Below are positions 11,684-23,512 of a stretch of DNA of 64,000 nucleotides, one piece after another. Under the pieces are notes generated by a model. That model had not been told where the DNA came from and searched no databases. It saw nothing but the letters and a program-made list of their open reading frames with translations. Origin of the DNA: Oehlia diaphana (Eukaryota > Glomeromycota > Glomeromycetes > Glomerales > Glomeraceae). The stretch covers positions 52,015 through 116,014 of the forward strand of contig QZLH01000187.1 in the NCBI GenBank assembly GCA_003833135.1, read 5' to 3'. Each line of letters begins with the position of its first letter. Positions within the stretch are counted from its first letter, which is position 1. The position numbers and the translations under genes were made by a program.

Positions 11684-14515
11684 GGTAATATGATACAAAA
11701 TGTTTCATACTGTAAAAGTCCAAAAAAAGATTTTTTTTTGAAATCTCTTATTATATTATTATTGTCTAATTTATTTGTATCATATCATTTAATTAAACGT
11801 ATATAATGTTGATAATAAAAAACACGTGGTCATTTTTCAATGTATCTACAATACGATTTTACAACAATGCAAGGGAATATAATATAACAATGAAAGACAA
11901 AAAGTTCCTAAAATAGAACTTCACTAAAATTAATAAAATTAAACTAACTAAAAATTAATAAATATTTAAGATTTACAAGCTAAAGGGACTTGCGTTATAC
12001 TATTTATATCTATGCATCAATATTTTTTTTTTTTATAAGGCGTTTTTTGCCCCCCTATTTTAATTAATTAAAAGATATTATTGGTTTTAATCGTTCAAAA
12101 ATTAAATTAAAAAAATCTAAATGTTGTTTTTTTTAAAAAAAAATGAATTGTTTTATTAATTTATCATCATTTAAAGTAATTTGGTACTACGAAGATAACT
12201 TTTTTTTTTTCTTCACAAAAATAAATAATTGGTTTGACTATATGTAAGGGGTTTTTTCCAAATATTCATTAAATTCCGCAAATATTTATAATTCTATAAT
12301 ATATTCACAATTATACGGTTATTATAATATTTTACATATAGTATATGCACACATCGTACAATTAATCTAATACGTATTTTTATTTAAAAAATAAATAAAT
12401 AAATATATATATATATATATAAAATTAATTTTAACAAAAAAAAAAATCAAAATCAAATCAAATCAAATCAACCAAAAAAGGTAAGTTTCGGATATGTCAA
12501 ATATGAAAAAGAAAAGAGATTTAAATCATCCAAAGGAAATCTTGGCACTAAAATTTATAAAGATTGCATTCATTAAAGTTTACGTTTTTATTTATTCATA
12601 GTCGTCAATTGACTCGTGATACACAATCACGATACAAGTTGGGTTACGCAACATATTTATTTGTACTATTCTTTTTTATTCTTTTTATTGTACAATCAAA
12701 TTTTGAAACGAAAAAAAGATCCCTGTCATTTGAAATTTTTGGTTCTTTAATTCCATATATTAACAAAAACTCGGGATTTAAAAAAATGATTTTTATTTAT
12801 TCGTGCATAAGATTTATAATATGAAATATCATGATAAGTATAGTAATGATTATTTTTTTTTTTTGTTTCATGTTTTCCCCTTTTAATAATAATATATTAT
12901 TAGATGAATGCAACATGATATATTTTAATAGGGATTCCATCTCACACTTGTAGGTCATACAAGTATACCCGAAATCCCGAATCCGAAATTTTTAAAGTTT
13001 AGCGCCAAAATTTTTTGAATATTTTTACCCCTTAGTTTATTATATTCTTTTGAATTTACATAATTTACATACATACATACATGTATATTGAAACTATAAT
13101 TGGTAAAATATTTTAATTTTCTTTTATCCCATAGTTTAATTAAATTAAAATTTTTATTAATTTGTAATACCTTAATCATTTCAAAACTTATTTTAATTAT
13201 ATTTGACCAAACATTTTTCACATAATTGGTTTTAAATAATAAAAGTTTTGAGTTTATTTTAAGAAAATTTTTTTCGAATTATTCAATAAAAAATATTTTA
13301 TTTTTAAAAATGCTAATAAGAATTTGTTTTCTCTAATCGAGATCTACAAGGGTACCAAAAAATTCATGCAATAAATATAAACATATGTATTATAATATAG
13401 ATACAAATGAATTAAAATTCATTTAACGAAAAAAATTTAACGAAAAAAAAAAAAATCCTATATATCCAATCCAAAAAAAGAATTAAGTTTCGGGTTATAT
13501 TAAATATAAAAAAAAAATAAATAAATAAATTTGAGTATTCCCGAAACTTTGTACAATAAAGATTTGTGATAATGAAAAAAATCTTTTTTGCATTATCGTA
13601 ACACGTGTATATATATTATATATGTACAAAAATAGCAAATGAACGAATTTCCCTTGAAATTCATGCAAAACTTAAACTTTTAAAAGAAATCGTACTACTT
13701 ATGATATTTTATTTTATGCAAATCAATTTACAGAACGTTTCAAACTTTTATTAACAAAGGATATTTTATATAAAATGCTTTTTACTTAAGTGATGAAAAA
13801 TTTTTATTTATTCGTGCATTAGATTTATAATAGGTATTATAATTACACTTAATACTATTAGAAATTATATATGATTTGTTCCAAATAAAACAAGTATTGA
13901 TGGCAAAAAAAAAAATACTAACCCCTTAAACTCGTAAATTTTTTAGTTGAATTTGAGAATAATTTAATTTGTTCTCATCTTTTTATTTTAAGGGGATAAA
14001 TATTTTAAGGGGATAAAGAGGTTTTAAATCTAAAAATAATAATGCTATATTATATATTTTTACTATGTATTAAAAGTTTACAAGGTTCACGAACTCATTA
14101 TAATACGTTGAATTTATGCACATATATATAACATGTATGTATAATAACGTATATTTAATTAAAAGTTCAGGGATCATTAATTCGTTTAAAATGATTAATA
14201 TTTATAATAAAACAAAGCATTCTCAAAGAAAAAAAATTTCGTACCACATATAATCGTGGGCTGATTTTCAAAATGATAAACCCTCGTATACACTATAATA
14301 CGTTAAAGTTTTATTGTTAAAGTTTAATTAAATTATGCACTTATGTATGGCATGTATGTATAAAGACGTAGCAATTCAGGGCTTTTTTATAACAAAACAA
14401 AGCTTGAAAAAACAAAGAAAAAATTTCGTACATCAATTGTAAACACGTGTAAATGATTAGTATTAAATCATATTAAATCATTGGCCGATCATTTCCGAAT
14501 AATAAAGTATATTTA
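11684..14515. repeat. Tandem segmental duplication, copy 2 (about 2.8 kb)
   Basis: Head-to-tail partner of 8700-11683. Divergence is mostly small indels in homopolymers plus scattered substitutions. The copy-1 end (ctagtcatttccaaaataat) corresponds to the copy-2 end (ccgatcatttccgaataat). Small ORFs here, such as the one near 12564, are not preserved in copy 1, so coding function is unlikely. Confidence 0.8.
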
Positions 14516-15583
14516 TATAATATCGAGCTAAAAAGAAAAAGCCTGCACCCCTAGTTCCGACGCATCGATAAACTTTCAGTAAGGGCTTTTTGTTTATTAT
14601 AATTATAATTACGGTAATTATATACAATAGATGAAATGATTGAAATTTAAATATATATATATTTGGAAACTTTAGAAATCTTTGTTAATATCTAATTGGT
14701 CCCAAAGTTGAATACTCGTTTAAAAATTTTTTATTTTTTGCCCTTTATTTTTAATTGGTAATAAATTTATCTATCCTGTAAAACATAAAAAAATATATAT
14801 ATAACTACACCAAATATCAAAATAACTAAATTACACAATTATAAAAATATAAAAATTTTTTTTTAAAAAAAAGTTCAAAATTCTCATTTTATCTGTCGCA
14901 CCTACTTTATCTTATTTTTATTGGTTCTTTATTACGTTATTTACTCGACATTTAAGGGAAATTCTTTAATTATTTACAAAATATTTCGTAAAAGGCTGAA
15001 AATTTATTTATATTCATAAAACGATATTTTTAAACATTTAATTAATTTTTTATTATATTTATGTCAAAACCAAGGAAATTTGAGGAAACAAGTAATTTTT
15101 AAAATAAAATAATATTACTTTTTTAAGTCAATATAAAAAATCGAAAAAAAAAAATTGACTTATTATAGTATAAAGAAGAAAGTGGGGGTCTCACAGGTCA
15201 CAGGTCTCACAATAAGATTTTGGGCCCCTGTTTTGTTTACCCCATGTGAATAATGTATAATAGTAATTGTATATTGTACAAAATAAATATCGGAACATTT
15301 TATAAGTGAATTTTGCTTTTTGTGTATACATTATATTTATTATTTATAAAATTACCCCCAAATTTTTCCGTAAAATTAAAATAACAAGAATTTTAATAAA
15401 ATTTTTTTCTTATTTGCTTAGTAAATGCATAGAAATCTTAATTTGGCTTATTGTTTTAATTGTTAATTACTTAGAATATATGGAAAAAGGGAAAGAGTCT
15501 TCAGATAGCATATACAAACGGGAAATAGATGCTTTGAGAAAGGCGCGATTACATTATAGAATATATTTTTACTCTATAAGTAA
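14516..15583. other. Intergenic downstream of the duplication
   Basis: AT-rich. It contains a short repeat at 15181-15215 (tctcacaggtcacaggtctcac). A 119-codon plus-strand frame at 15306-15665 overlaps the next gene antisense and has no recognisable domain, so it is not called. Confidence 0.4.
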
Positions 15584-15790
15584 TCAGCGGAAAGAAGAAC
15601 CATTAAACAACTGCGAAATAAAGATGTTTAAGGTGATTTCATCGCTAACTGGAGAAACATTTTGATGATAGACCCTTCTAATTCTAACTCTCCTATTATT
15701 TTGGTTATTTTGATTTTGTCTCCGATTTGAGACGCCATTTATATTAACTCTATTAACAGGGGCAAAGCGTCTAAAATTATCTAATGACAT
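15584..15790 (-). CDS. Small QLFxGxSF-family protein, copy 2 (68 aa), function unknown
   Basis: ATG at 15790-15788; one exon. It starts MSLDNFRRFAPVNRVNI. The middle is Asn/Gln/Arg-rich (RRQNQNNQNNRRVRIRR). It ends ISQLFNGSSFR. The last 20 coding bases are almost identical to those of copy 3 (CA(G/A)TTGTTTAATGGTTCTT), whereas the N-terminal halves differ strongly, so the C-terminus appears to be the conserved part. A TATAAATACG box lies 91-100 nt upstream. No signal peptide, membrane helix or Cys residues. Function unknown; a short linear motif at a free C-terminus is a reasonable guess. Confidence 0.65.
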   Translation of the reverse strand: MSLDNFRRFAPVNRVNINGVSNRRQNQNNQNNRRVRIRRVYHQNVSPVSDEITLNIFISQLFNGSSFR

Positions 15791-15814
15791 ATTTAATTTT
15801 CGTTAGATAAAAAA

Positions 15815-15880
15815 AAGGTGAGTAAAAAAAAGAGAGTAAAAAAAAGAGAGTAAAAAAAAGTAAGTAAAAAAAAAATAAGC
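15815..15880 (-). repeat. 14-bp tandem repeats in the leader of small gene copy 2
   Basis: About four A-rich units of the form (g)agagtaaaaaaaa lie between the TATA box and the ATG. Repeats in the leader are shared in kind, not sequence, with copy 1. Confidence 0.75.
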
Positions 15881-15890
15881 CGTATTTATA
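15881..15890 (-). promoter_or_regulatory. TATA box of small gene copy 2
   Basis: TATAAATACG on the minus strand, 91-100 nt before the ATG at 15790. Confidence 0.55.
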
Positions 15891-17671
15891 CCTGTAGAAA
15901 GTAGAACCTATCTCATTTAATTTGTAATTATTTGTTTTAATTCAAGCCCCGAAATATAATATTTTGTTTTGTTTATAATGATTAGCCCTAATGGAATCAC
16001 ATTATTATACCAATTAGAAAAAATTTATTTATTTATTTCTGGTATATTATTATATCGGTCTGCAAAGCAAGGCCTAGAACCAACAAAAATCCATCGATAA
16101 GGGGGGTTTTTTTTTTTTAAAAAAAAAAGCGGCATCTTTTATATGGAACACATGATCGTGAGTTTGAAAAAAAATTTTTTTTTTTTTCACACATATTTGA
16201 TCATTTTCATTTGAGTGCATGAATATTTAATTAATTAATTACTAATTTAATACATTTTTACACAAAATAAAACACCAAATTGTATTGCCTTTCAGACCTA
16301 AAAAAAAAAAAGGGAAAAGACGTTAGATTCTAGATTTTTAATGGAACAAATAAACCCAAAAATAGAGTAATAAATCAAAAAAACATATTTGGTTTAGATC
16401 ATTTTAAAAACGTGATTGGCTACACCTGCATTTTTACTATAATGGCTAAAATTAGAAAATTGGAATTTTATGTGAAATTTGACAAATTTGACGATTTTTT
16501 TTTTTTTTTTTTAAAAAAAAAAATTTTTTGAATTTTTTTTTTACAATTTCGGATGCACATGAATACTGGATTACGAGTTTTTTTTTTGAACAAAAGATAA
16601 ATTTTGTTCACAAAACTAATCTTTTAAATTCTTTTAACCAATTATATTTTTTTGTATTACAAGTAAATAAATAACAAATAATTAATTACCAATAATTTGT
16701 CTTTCCCCTTTTTTAATCCCTTTACCTATTTTGATTAACCAAAAAACGTCATAACAGATAATAATAATATTTATTATATTATTATATTATGCATTTTAAT
16801 TTATATTAAAATTGTTATTTATTGGTTTTATTTATGAAAATTTTTCTAAAAATTCCTGAAATTTTAAAAATTTAAAATTCTTACCGCCTTAGTTTACGTA
16901 TTATGTGAGACAGAGAATATTGTATGAGTCAAATTTTTCATTTGTTCAATTTTCAGCTGTTATTGTTATTGTTGTTTTTTTTTTCAATGAAAAATAAATT
17001 AAATATTTATGTCTTTGAAGCCAATTATAGGATTGGCGCAGTAAAGTTTTACTTAAAAAAATTTGTACCGCAAAGATGTTGTCGTACAATATATTATAAG
17101 ATTTCCGATAACTGATATTCGGCAAATCGGACCGGTATTAAATACCACAAAATGTATTTTTTCTTTGACAAAAATAGACAAAAAAAAAAAAAAAACTTTT
17201 TTTTTAAAAAAAAGAAGAAAAAAAAAAATTTTTTTAAAGGAGTCATGCAAATTGAATGTTTTTAATTAATGTACGAGTTTTATTTCAATGCACAAGTTAA
17301 ATCACGTGTAATACGGAGTACGGACGAATGTCGATCGGATCGGTACCGATGCCGGAAAAAATGAAATAACTTACTAATTTTGTAAACACTCCGATTACTA
17401 ATATATAGGATATAATATTACAAATCTATCATAAAAAAATACATAATAACTAATAATTTATAAATTTCCTAATTTCCTAATTTAAATAATTCTTTCATAA
17501 TTTAAGCTTAAAAAATAAATCTTACACTTCACGGTTATACTAACTAAATATATAATGTACGACCAACCAATAAATTTATATCAGCATAACAACGAAGATC
17601 CTTAGGTATAATATAAATAAAATACATATCTAAATATTTGTTTATATAATAATACATTAAACTGCGTAATT
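15891..17671. other. Intergenic, no gene seen
   Basis: Low-complexity DNA with several T(n)A(n) and A(n)T(n) palindromic tracts (16109-16128, 16493-16530, 17178-17235). A patch of higher GC at about 17311-17356 (gtacggacgaatgtcgatcg) stands out but has no identified role. Confidence 0.4.
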
Positions 17672-17947
17672 TTAATAAAAAGAAGAACCATTAAACAATT
17701 GTTGTGCATATTGCTGATGTTGAAAAAATTGAATATTTTGATTATTGTTTTGGTGATTATTTTGATGGTTATTCTGATTATTATTATTTTGATTATTATT
17801 TTGATTATTATTATTTGGATTATTTGGATTATTGGAAATTAAATTCCTGACTTGTCTTTGCCGTCGCAGGTTTCTTTGACGTTGTAAAATATCATTAATA
17901 CTAATAGAAGAACGAATATTTGAATGAAAGTCTCGTGATAACGACAT
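17672..17947 (-). CDS. Small QLFxGxSF-family protein, copy 3 (91 aa), function unknown
   Basis: ATG at 17947-17945; one exon. The N-terminus is MSLSRDFHSNIRSSISINDI. The Arg-rich middle is QRQRNLRRQRQVRNL. An Asn/Gln repeat of roughly 30 residues follows (NNQN and NHQN units) and accounts for the extra length relative to copies 1 and 2. The end is QQYAQQLFNGSSFY. The start MSL and the tail are shared with copy 2. A TATATAAATA box lies 89-98 nt upstream, the same spacing as copy 2. The N/Q tract is likely disordered and its codon repeats are unstable. No known family recognised. Confidence 0.65.
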   Translation of the reverse strand: MSLSRDFHSNIRSSISINDILQRQRNLRRQRQVRNLISNNPNNPNNNNQNNNQNNNNQNNHQNNHQNNNQNIQFFQHQQYAQQLFNGSSFY

Positions 17948-18035
17948 TTTTATTTGTTTTTAATTATTATTATTATTGTTGTTATTATTATTATTATTTT
18001 CCTGATGAAATTTGAAACAGGTGAAAAAATCGTCG

Positions 18036-18045
18036 TATTTATATA
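18036..18045 (-). promoter_or_regulatory. TATA box of small gene copy 3
   Basis: TATATAAATA on the minus strand, followed by CGACG. It is 89-98 nt from the ATG; copy 2 has TATAAATACG at matching distance. Confidence 0.55.
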
Positions 18046-20558
18046 AAAAAAAAAAAAGGCTAATGTAATTAATTTTCACATATTGAATACTTTACTACGA
18101 TTAAAAGATGATGACTGATGACTTTTGTTTTGTTTATATTTACCAGTAAATAGTTTAAAAATAAATTATTAAATCTAAAAATAAAAAAAAAATAAAAGGA
18201 AAAGAAGAAAAAGAAGAAAAAATTTTGGTGGTGAAAAAGAGTTTATTGGTTATTCCTTATTTTTTTGTTTATGTTGCGACTAAATTTCGGTAAAACTATT
18301 TGAATATTTTGCAAGATATGTATATATATGTATATATGTATATATATATATCTAAAAAAAAAGAGAATCCTCGATGATAAATGACACCTGGCCCGCATTA
18401 ATAAATTCTGGCCGAAATTTTTGAGTAACTTTGGCCGGCATTATGGAAAAAAGTTGTGCTTAAATATAATTATAGCAAACTCGGGTATAATATATATTCT
18501 TTTTACAAAAATCGATTATAAAAACTTTTCTCTTTTATATATATCCGGAAATAAACAAATATTTGATTGGTTCTCATATAAGGTTTTTTTTTCTCGAGAA
18601 GTGTTCGATTATGTACACTTGTGTAACGCCATCTTAACAAACAAAATAAACTTTTGGGCTAATTTTTAAAAATAGGTTTCATTCAAGCAAAAATAACCTT
18701 TTTTTTTTTTAAAAAAAAAAAATATATATAAATTTAGATCAATCGAGATCTTTACTTCTCGGACAATAATCACTTTAACTTATTCATTTATAGGTAATTT
18801 ATTCAAAATTTTATTTTAAAGTTGAATGAATGTCGATCTTTACGACGCATATTTTCGATAAGATAACGCACGAGTACATGAGTGCATGACCATATGTAAA
18901 TAATACATCATTAAAAAAATTTTTTTTACTAAAAATTCGCCCATTTTACGTAATATGACACGTATTGTCAAAATAGTATTAGAAGTCGACCCAAGTAGTT
19001 GATTGGTAATAATTTCATTATAACAAAAGATATAAAAGAACAAAAAAGATATATTAAAATTTGATATAGTAATATATAAAGTGAGAAGGTATACAATTAT
19101 TTAAGATTCGTATAGATAATAAATACTTTAATCATAATAATCATAAATTTTTAACAGTTTTCATTCTCGAATATTACAAATTGTTCTAAATATAAAATGA
19201 AAATTTTTTTTTTTTTGGATCAAAATATTATTTTTATGTAGATCAAATAATCTATATTTAAAATCTATTTTTATTCGTCTAAAAATAAACAAAAGCAATC
19301 AAACTTTTCCAGTTTAATGTCAAAAAAAAAAAAAACGGAAATATATTTAACTGGATAACTTGCGTTACATATACACTAAGATATCATTATCTTTTTTAAT
19401 ATGTTTCATAATATGATCTAATATGTTGGTTACATATGACAAAGATCATTACCCAATATTTATTCAAATCAAAAATTTGATGTTCCCATTTTCGCATCCC
19501 ATTAAAATTGACCACAAATATCCTTTTATATAATAAATAATTTCTCCGCATTTTTTTTTTTTTTGTTAACATGGATATCAATTGTTTACTTTTTGGTTTA
19601 AACTATAAATAATTCATCTTTTGTACAAAATTCATTCAAATATTCAAATAAAATATATTTTTATCGAGCTTAAAATAAATCAACCCTTAATTTTTATCTA
19701 AAAAAAAAAATATCTATATTATTCGACAATTTTTTTTTTTTGATGAAAAGAAATATTTTAACCATAATTTTTTGTTTCGGAAATATTCGCCAATAGTGAT
19801 ATACTATTCACGTGACACAACCCGAATTAATTCTAGAAAAATCTATAAACTAATATATATGTAGTTAACCATATTTAACATCGATTCTTCTACGATAAAA
19901 AAAAACTAATCTTACAAAAAAATCATAAAAAAATTTAACCCTATATACATAAAAAGATAAATAATGATATTATATATTTATATTTATATAGTTTATAACC
20001 TAAAAAAGATATTTTACAAATATTTAAAAAAAATCATAATAATACATAATAATAATAATACATAATAATAATAATAATCTACAATAACAAAAAATATAAT
20101 AGAATTCCATGGAAGGATTGGAAGGTGTAATCATACAACAACAAAGAAATCGACGATCAACGTCGCACCACACATCCCCTTTTCATGATTGGATCACGTG
20201 ACATTCGGATAATTATTAGATTATTAGGTTTCATCTTTTGATTTTGCCGCTTCTTGCGTGGATGATACAATTGATACATGTTGTTTTGTAACAGATAGAA
20301 GAAGGAGATTGTTGGTACCTCTGTATAATCTAATTATCCTGCGCTCCTCCCTCTCCTTTTTCAACTTGTTTTTTTTATCAATACTTTTGTTATTGGGCAT
20401 CGTTTTTTATTTAATTTTATTTATTTATTTTATTTTTTTTTTGTGTATATATATATATCTATATATATCTTGAAAAAATATTTTTTCAAGTGTATAGGGG
20501 GGGGGGGGGGGGTTTTTTTTTTTTTTTTTTATAATTAAAAAAAAAAAAAAAAATTTTT
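18046..20558. other. Intergenic, no gene supported
   Basis: AT-rich with a TATG/TATA microsatellite near 18319-18350. Around 20110-20360 the composition is less AT-biased and includes CACGTGAC at 20207. Short ORFs here lack recognisable domains. Confidence 0.4.
20497..20512. repeat. Poly-G run left of the gap
   Basis: Sixteen consecutive G, followed by T and A runs and then the N gap. Very unusual in this AT-rich DNA. Confidence 0.8.
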
Positions 20559-20961
20559 NNNNNNNNNNNNNNNNNNNNNNNNNNNNNNNNNNNNNNNNNN
20601 NNNNNNNNNNNNNNNNNNNNNNNNNNNNNNNNNNNNNNNNNNNNNNNNNNNNNNNNNNNNNNNNNNNNNNNNNNNNNNNNNNNNNNNNNNNNNNNNNNNN
20701 NNNNNNNNNNNNNNNNNNNNNNNNNNNNNNNNNNNNNNNNNNNNNNNNNNNNNNNNNNNNNNNNNNNNNNNNNNNNNNNNNNNNNNNNNNNNNNNNNNNN
20801 NNNNNNNNNNNNNNNNNNNNNNNNNNNNNNNNNNNNNNNNNNNNNNNNNNNNNNNNNNNNNNNNNNNNNNNNNNNNNNNNNNNNNNNNNNNNNNNNNNNN
20901 NNNNNNNNNNNNNNNNNNNNNNNNNNNNNNNNNNNNNNNNNNNNNNNNNNNNNNNNNNNNN
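20559..20961. other. Assembly gap (403 N)
   Basis: A run of N between an A(n)T(n) tract and about 40 T. Its true length is unknown. Confidence 0.99.
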
Positions 20962-21003
<42 letters not shown>

Positions 21004-21044
21004 TTATTTTTTTTTTTTTTATTTTTATGTATATTTTTTTTGTT

Positions 21045-21067
21045 GGGGGGGGGGGGGGGGGGGGGGG
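21045..21067. repeat. Poly-G run right of the gap
   Basis: Twenty-three consecutive G, about 85 nt after the gap. It pairs with the run on the left side. Confidence 0.8.
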
Positions 21068-22418
21068 TATTTATATTGTTTTTTGATCATGTAAAAAATA
21101 AAAAAAATATTTTTTCTCACACATACATAAAAGGGCGTTTCCGTTACTATGTCATGTCAGATACAATTGTGTAATGGATTCACATGTATAAACTAATAAG
21201 AAACGAATAAAAAACTGCTCCACGGAAAACAGATCATTTCTTCCGTTTTGTTGCCCGGCGTTATCAGATTTTCAGAAAATCACGTGACATTTTCATTACC
21301 GGCGTCACGCCCTTCCTTGTTCCATTTTTCATAAGTGATCTGGGAGGATAGAGAAATTTCCTACTCGCCACGCACTATCCGTCACATGTGTGTCACACTC
21401 AAGTTTGTAATGGCGGCCATTTCGTGACATTTTTCGTTATCAGTAAATATCTGATAATGTATGATTCTAGAAGAAAAAAAAATTTTTTTTTTCTTTTTTT
21501 TTTCTAACAAAGAACCAAATATTTGTTTTTTTTTTTTTTCAAGGAATAAGTCGGGTACCTATTTTTAGTACTTTCTCCTAAAAAGTCCAAAAAATAATTA
21601 AAATCCCGGGTAAAACATTTATTTATTCCGCATGACAGAGAATTTTAATATTGTTAATATTGTTAATATTTGTTTTGTATTATTAAGTATAATTCTTAAC
21701 CTTTTTTAAATAAGACCATTAATGACTAAAATTTTGTATTACATTAATATGACGTAACCGAGAATGGCTGGTTTTTTTTCTTTTTTGATTATTTAAAATC
21801 TGAGGGAAATAAAAAAAATCATTTCCTAAAACGACTATCAATTGCCAAATTGGTAACGATAAAGATTTCTTTTCTCGTTATTTAGCTTTCCAACGTTGTC
21901 TTATTTCGTTACGGATACAGTAAACCAGTAGGGAGATGACATGGAATTTGCAGTTGGTGTAACAGTAAAAAAATAATGACGAAATATAGTACTTACTTAG
22001 TATCGCGTGCTCACAAACTTTAATAAACTCATCTATTTCATACATTGCGCAATGCCTTACGTACCGATTATACATACATTCTCGCGGTTTAACGACCTCT
22101 TTAGTTTTTGTTCGGCAGGATAACTGCCTTGTTTCTAACACGTTTACAAAATGGTAAGATGGCTCCCGTTATGGGTCGCGTAATTTCGGTATTAAATTAA
22201 GTTTGCTACGGCCAATCTACATTGTCACCGACTCCACGTTATGACTAAAAATAATATTTTCTATATAGTTAATAATTACTTGATATATAAATTAATAACT
22301 AATTATTTTTTAATGTTTTTTTAGATCAATAATTGGAATTATATATAGTATGATTATTTGAAAGTTAGATACATCATTGGGTATTGTCAATTGTTTATAT
22401 CAATTTTAATCCGCAATA
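21068..22418. other. Intergenic, promoter-like patch but no gene supported
   Basis: 21120-21430 is relatively GC-rich and contains CACGTGAC (21281) and other palindromic hexamers, so it may be regulatory. A minus-strand frame ending at 21878 lacks a convincing ATG or domain and was not called. Confidence 0.35.
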
Positions 22419-22770
22419 ATGGGACAAAGACGCGATCGTTATGAAAAATTCTTTAGCAAATGCAAAGCAAAACTAAAGTCAGTTATTAGACATGATCATT
22501 GTCTAACAATGAATGCACTTTGTTCATGATTATATGGGTTATGTTGAAGTAAATTTAAAAGGAGCTTGATGAGATTTAAAACGTGAAACCCTACCCACAA
22601 ATATTAAAATTCATTATATTGATGAAAGAGCATCTTCTACTCAATATGTGAATAAGGATTTGTGATTGATCTTTGTGATGAGAATGGCAATATAATGGTT
22701 TTATGGAACATTTCTTATTGTGAAGAATAACATGAAAGAAGTGGGTTAATTCTTTATTAAAAAATTGAGT
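22419..22770 (+). pseudogene. Decayed protein-coding gene, family not recognised
   Basis: A reading frame opens with MGQRRDRYEKFFSKCKAKLK and then breaks by frameshift. It continues in another frame as FVHDYMGYVEVNLKGA, then two adjacent TGA stops (22567-22572), then DLKRETLPTNIKIHYIDERA. After a further shift it reads FVIDLCDENGNIMVLWN before a TAA. Codon-like composition across all pieces and the absence of splice signals at the breaks argue for a pseudogene rather than introns. The TGA pair and the TAA could each come from CGA or CAA by C-to-T change. I cannot name the family; a multicopy gene or transposon product is possible. Confidence 0.5.
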
Positions 22771-23346
22771 GCAATGCTTGCTTATAAAAGAATTCAATAA
22801 AACAATTCTTTATATCAGCTTTTGAAAACTTATTTTTATGATATTTATTGATATTTCTATTCTTAATTCTTTAGTAAAAACAGGTGATTTATAATTTTAT
22901 ATCTTTTATCTATAAAGGTTATTATGTATCTAAACTAAAATCTATTTCAAATTTTATAAAAGTAAAAATAAAATAAAGAATTAACTAAAAATCATAAAAT
23001 AGGTATTAAGATAGCCAACAATAAATTTGATTCAAAGTATATGGTACAGTGTTTTAACAGAAAATATTAAATAAAACATAATTGTAATAGTGTAATTGAG
23101 TTATTTTTTAACTTTAAAAAATTTGGTATATATTATATATATTATATTTGCAGTTTTTCATCTGCTAACAGCTTTAAGGCCACATAAGTGGTTGCCTTGG
23201 CCCTGAGAAAAACACTACAAATAATAATATAATTCAATATTAAATAAAAATTTTTATAAAAAATATAAGTAATTTATTTTAAATAATATATTAATAAGTT
23301 TTTCTTTTGTTATACTGTATATTTTTAATTATTTAATTTGTGATTT

Positions 23347-23378
<32 letters not shown>

Positions 23379-23512
23379 TTTCAAAAATTTGAAAAAGTTT
23401 ATTTTATATTAATATCAAAATATTATATATAAATACCAGCATTGAGAATATTTTATTAATATTCCATTTTAAGACTTGGCAAAAATATATAAATTTCCTG
23501 TTATTTGCATCT
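22771..23512. other. Intergenic, AT-rich
   Basis: A compact GC-richer patch at 23171-23207 (cagctttaaggccacataag onward) has imperfect dyad symmetry and may be a transposon end. Otherwise there is only AT-rich sequence and an (ATT)n tract at 23350-23380. Confidence 0.35.

Noticed and set aside
12564..12824. 86-codon ORF inside duplication copy 2
   Set aside because: The frame is not preserved in copy 1; composition is that of AT-rich noncoding DNA.
15306..15665. 119-codon plus-strand ORF with hydrophobic N-terminal half
   Set aside because: It overlaps small gene copy 2 antisense, starts at a non-ATG codon and has no recognisable domain; the minus-strand gene has family support.
20258..20473. 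71-codon plus-strand ORF beside the gap
   Set aside because: It starts at GTG and its second half is poly-Phe/Leu/Ile from T-rich DNA.
21878..22141. 87-codon minus-strand ORF with several Cys residues
   Set aside because: The frame begins at GTG and has no standard CHCH or other spacing; splice alternatives do not give a known protein.
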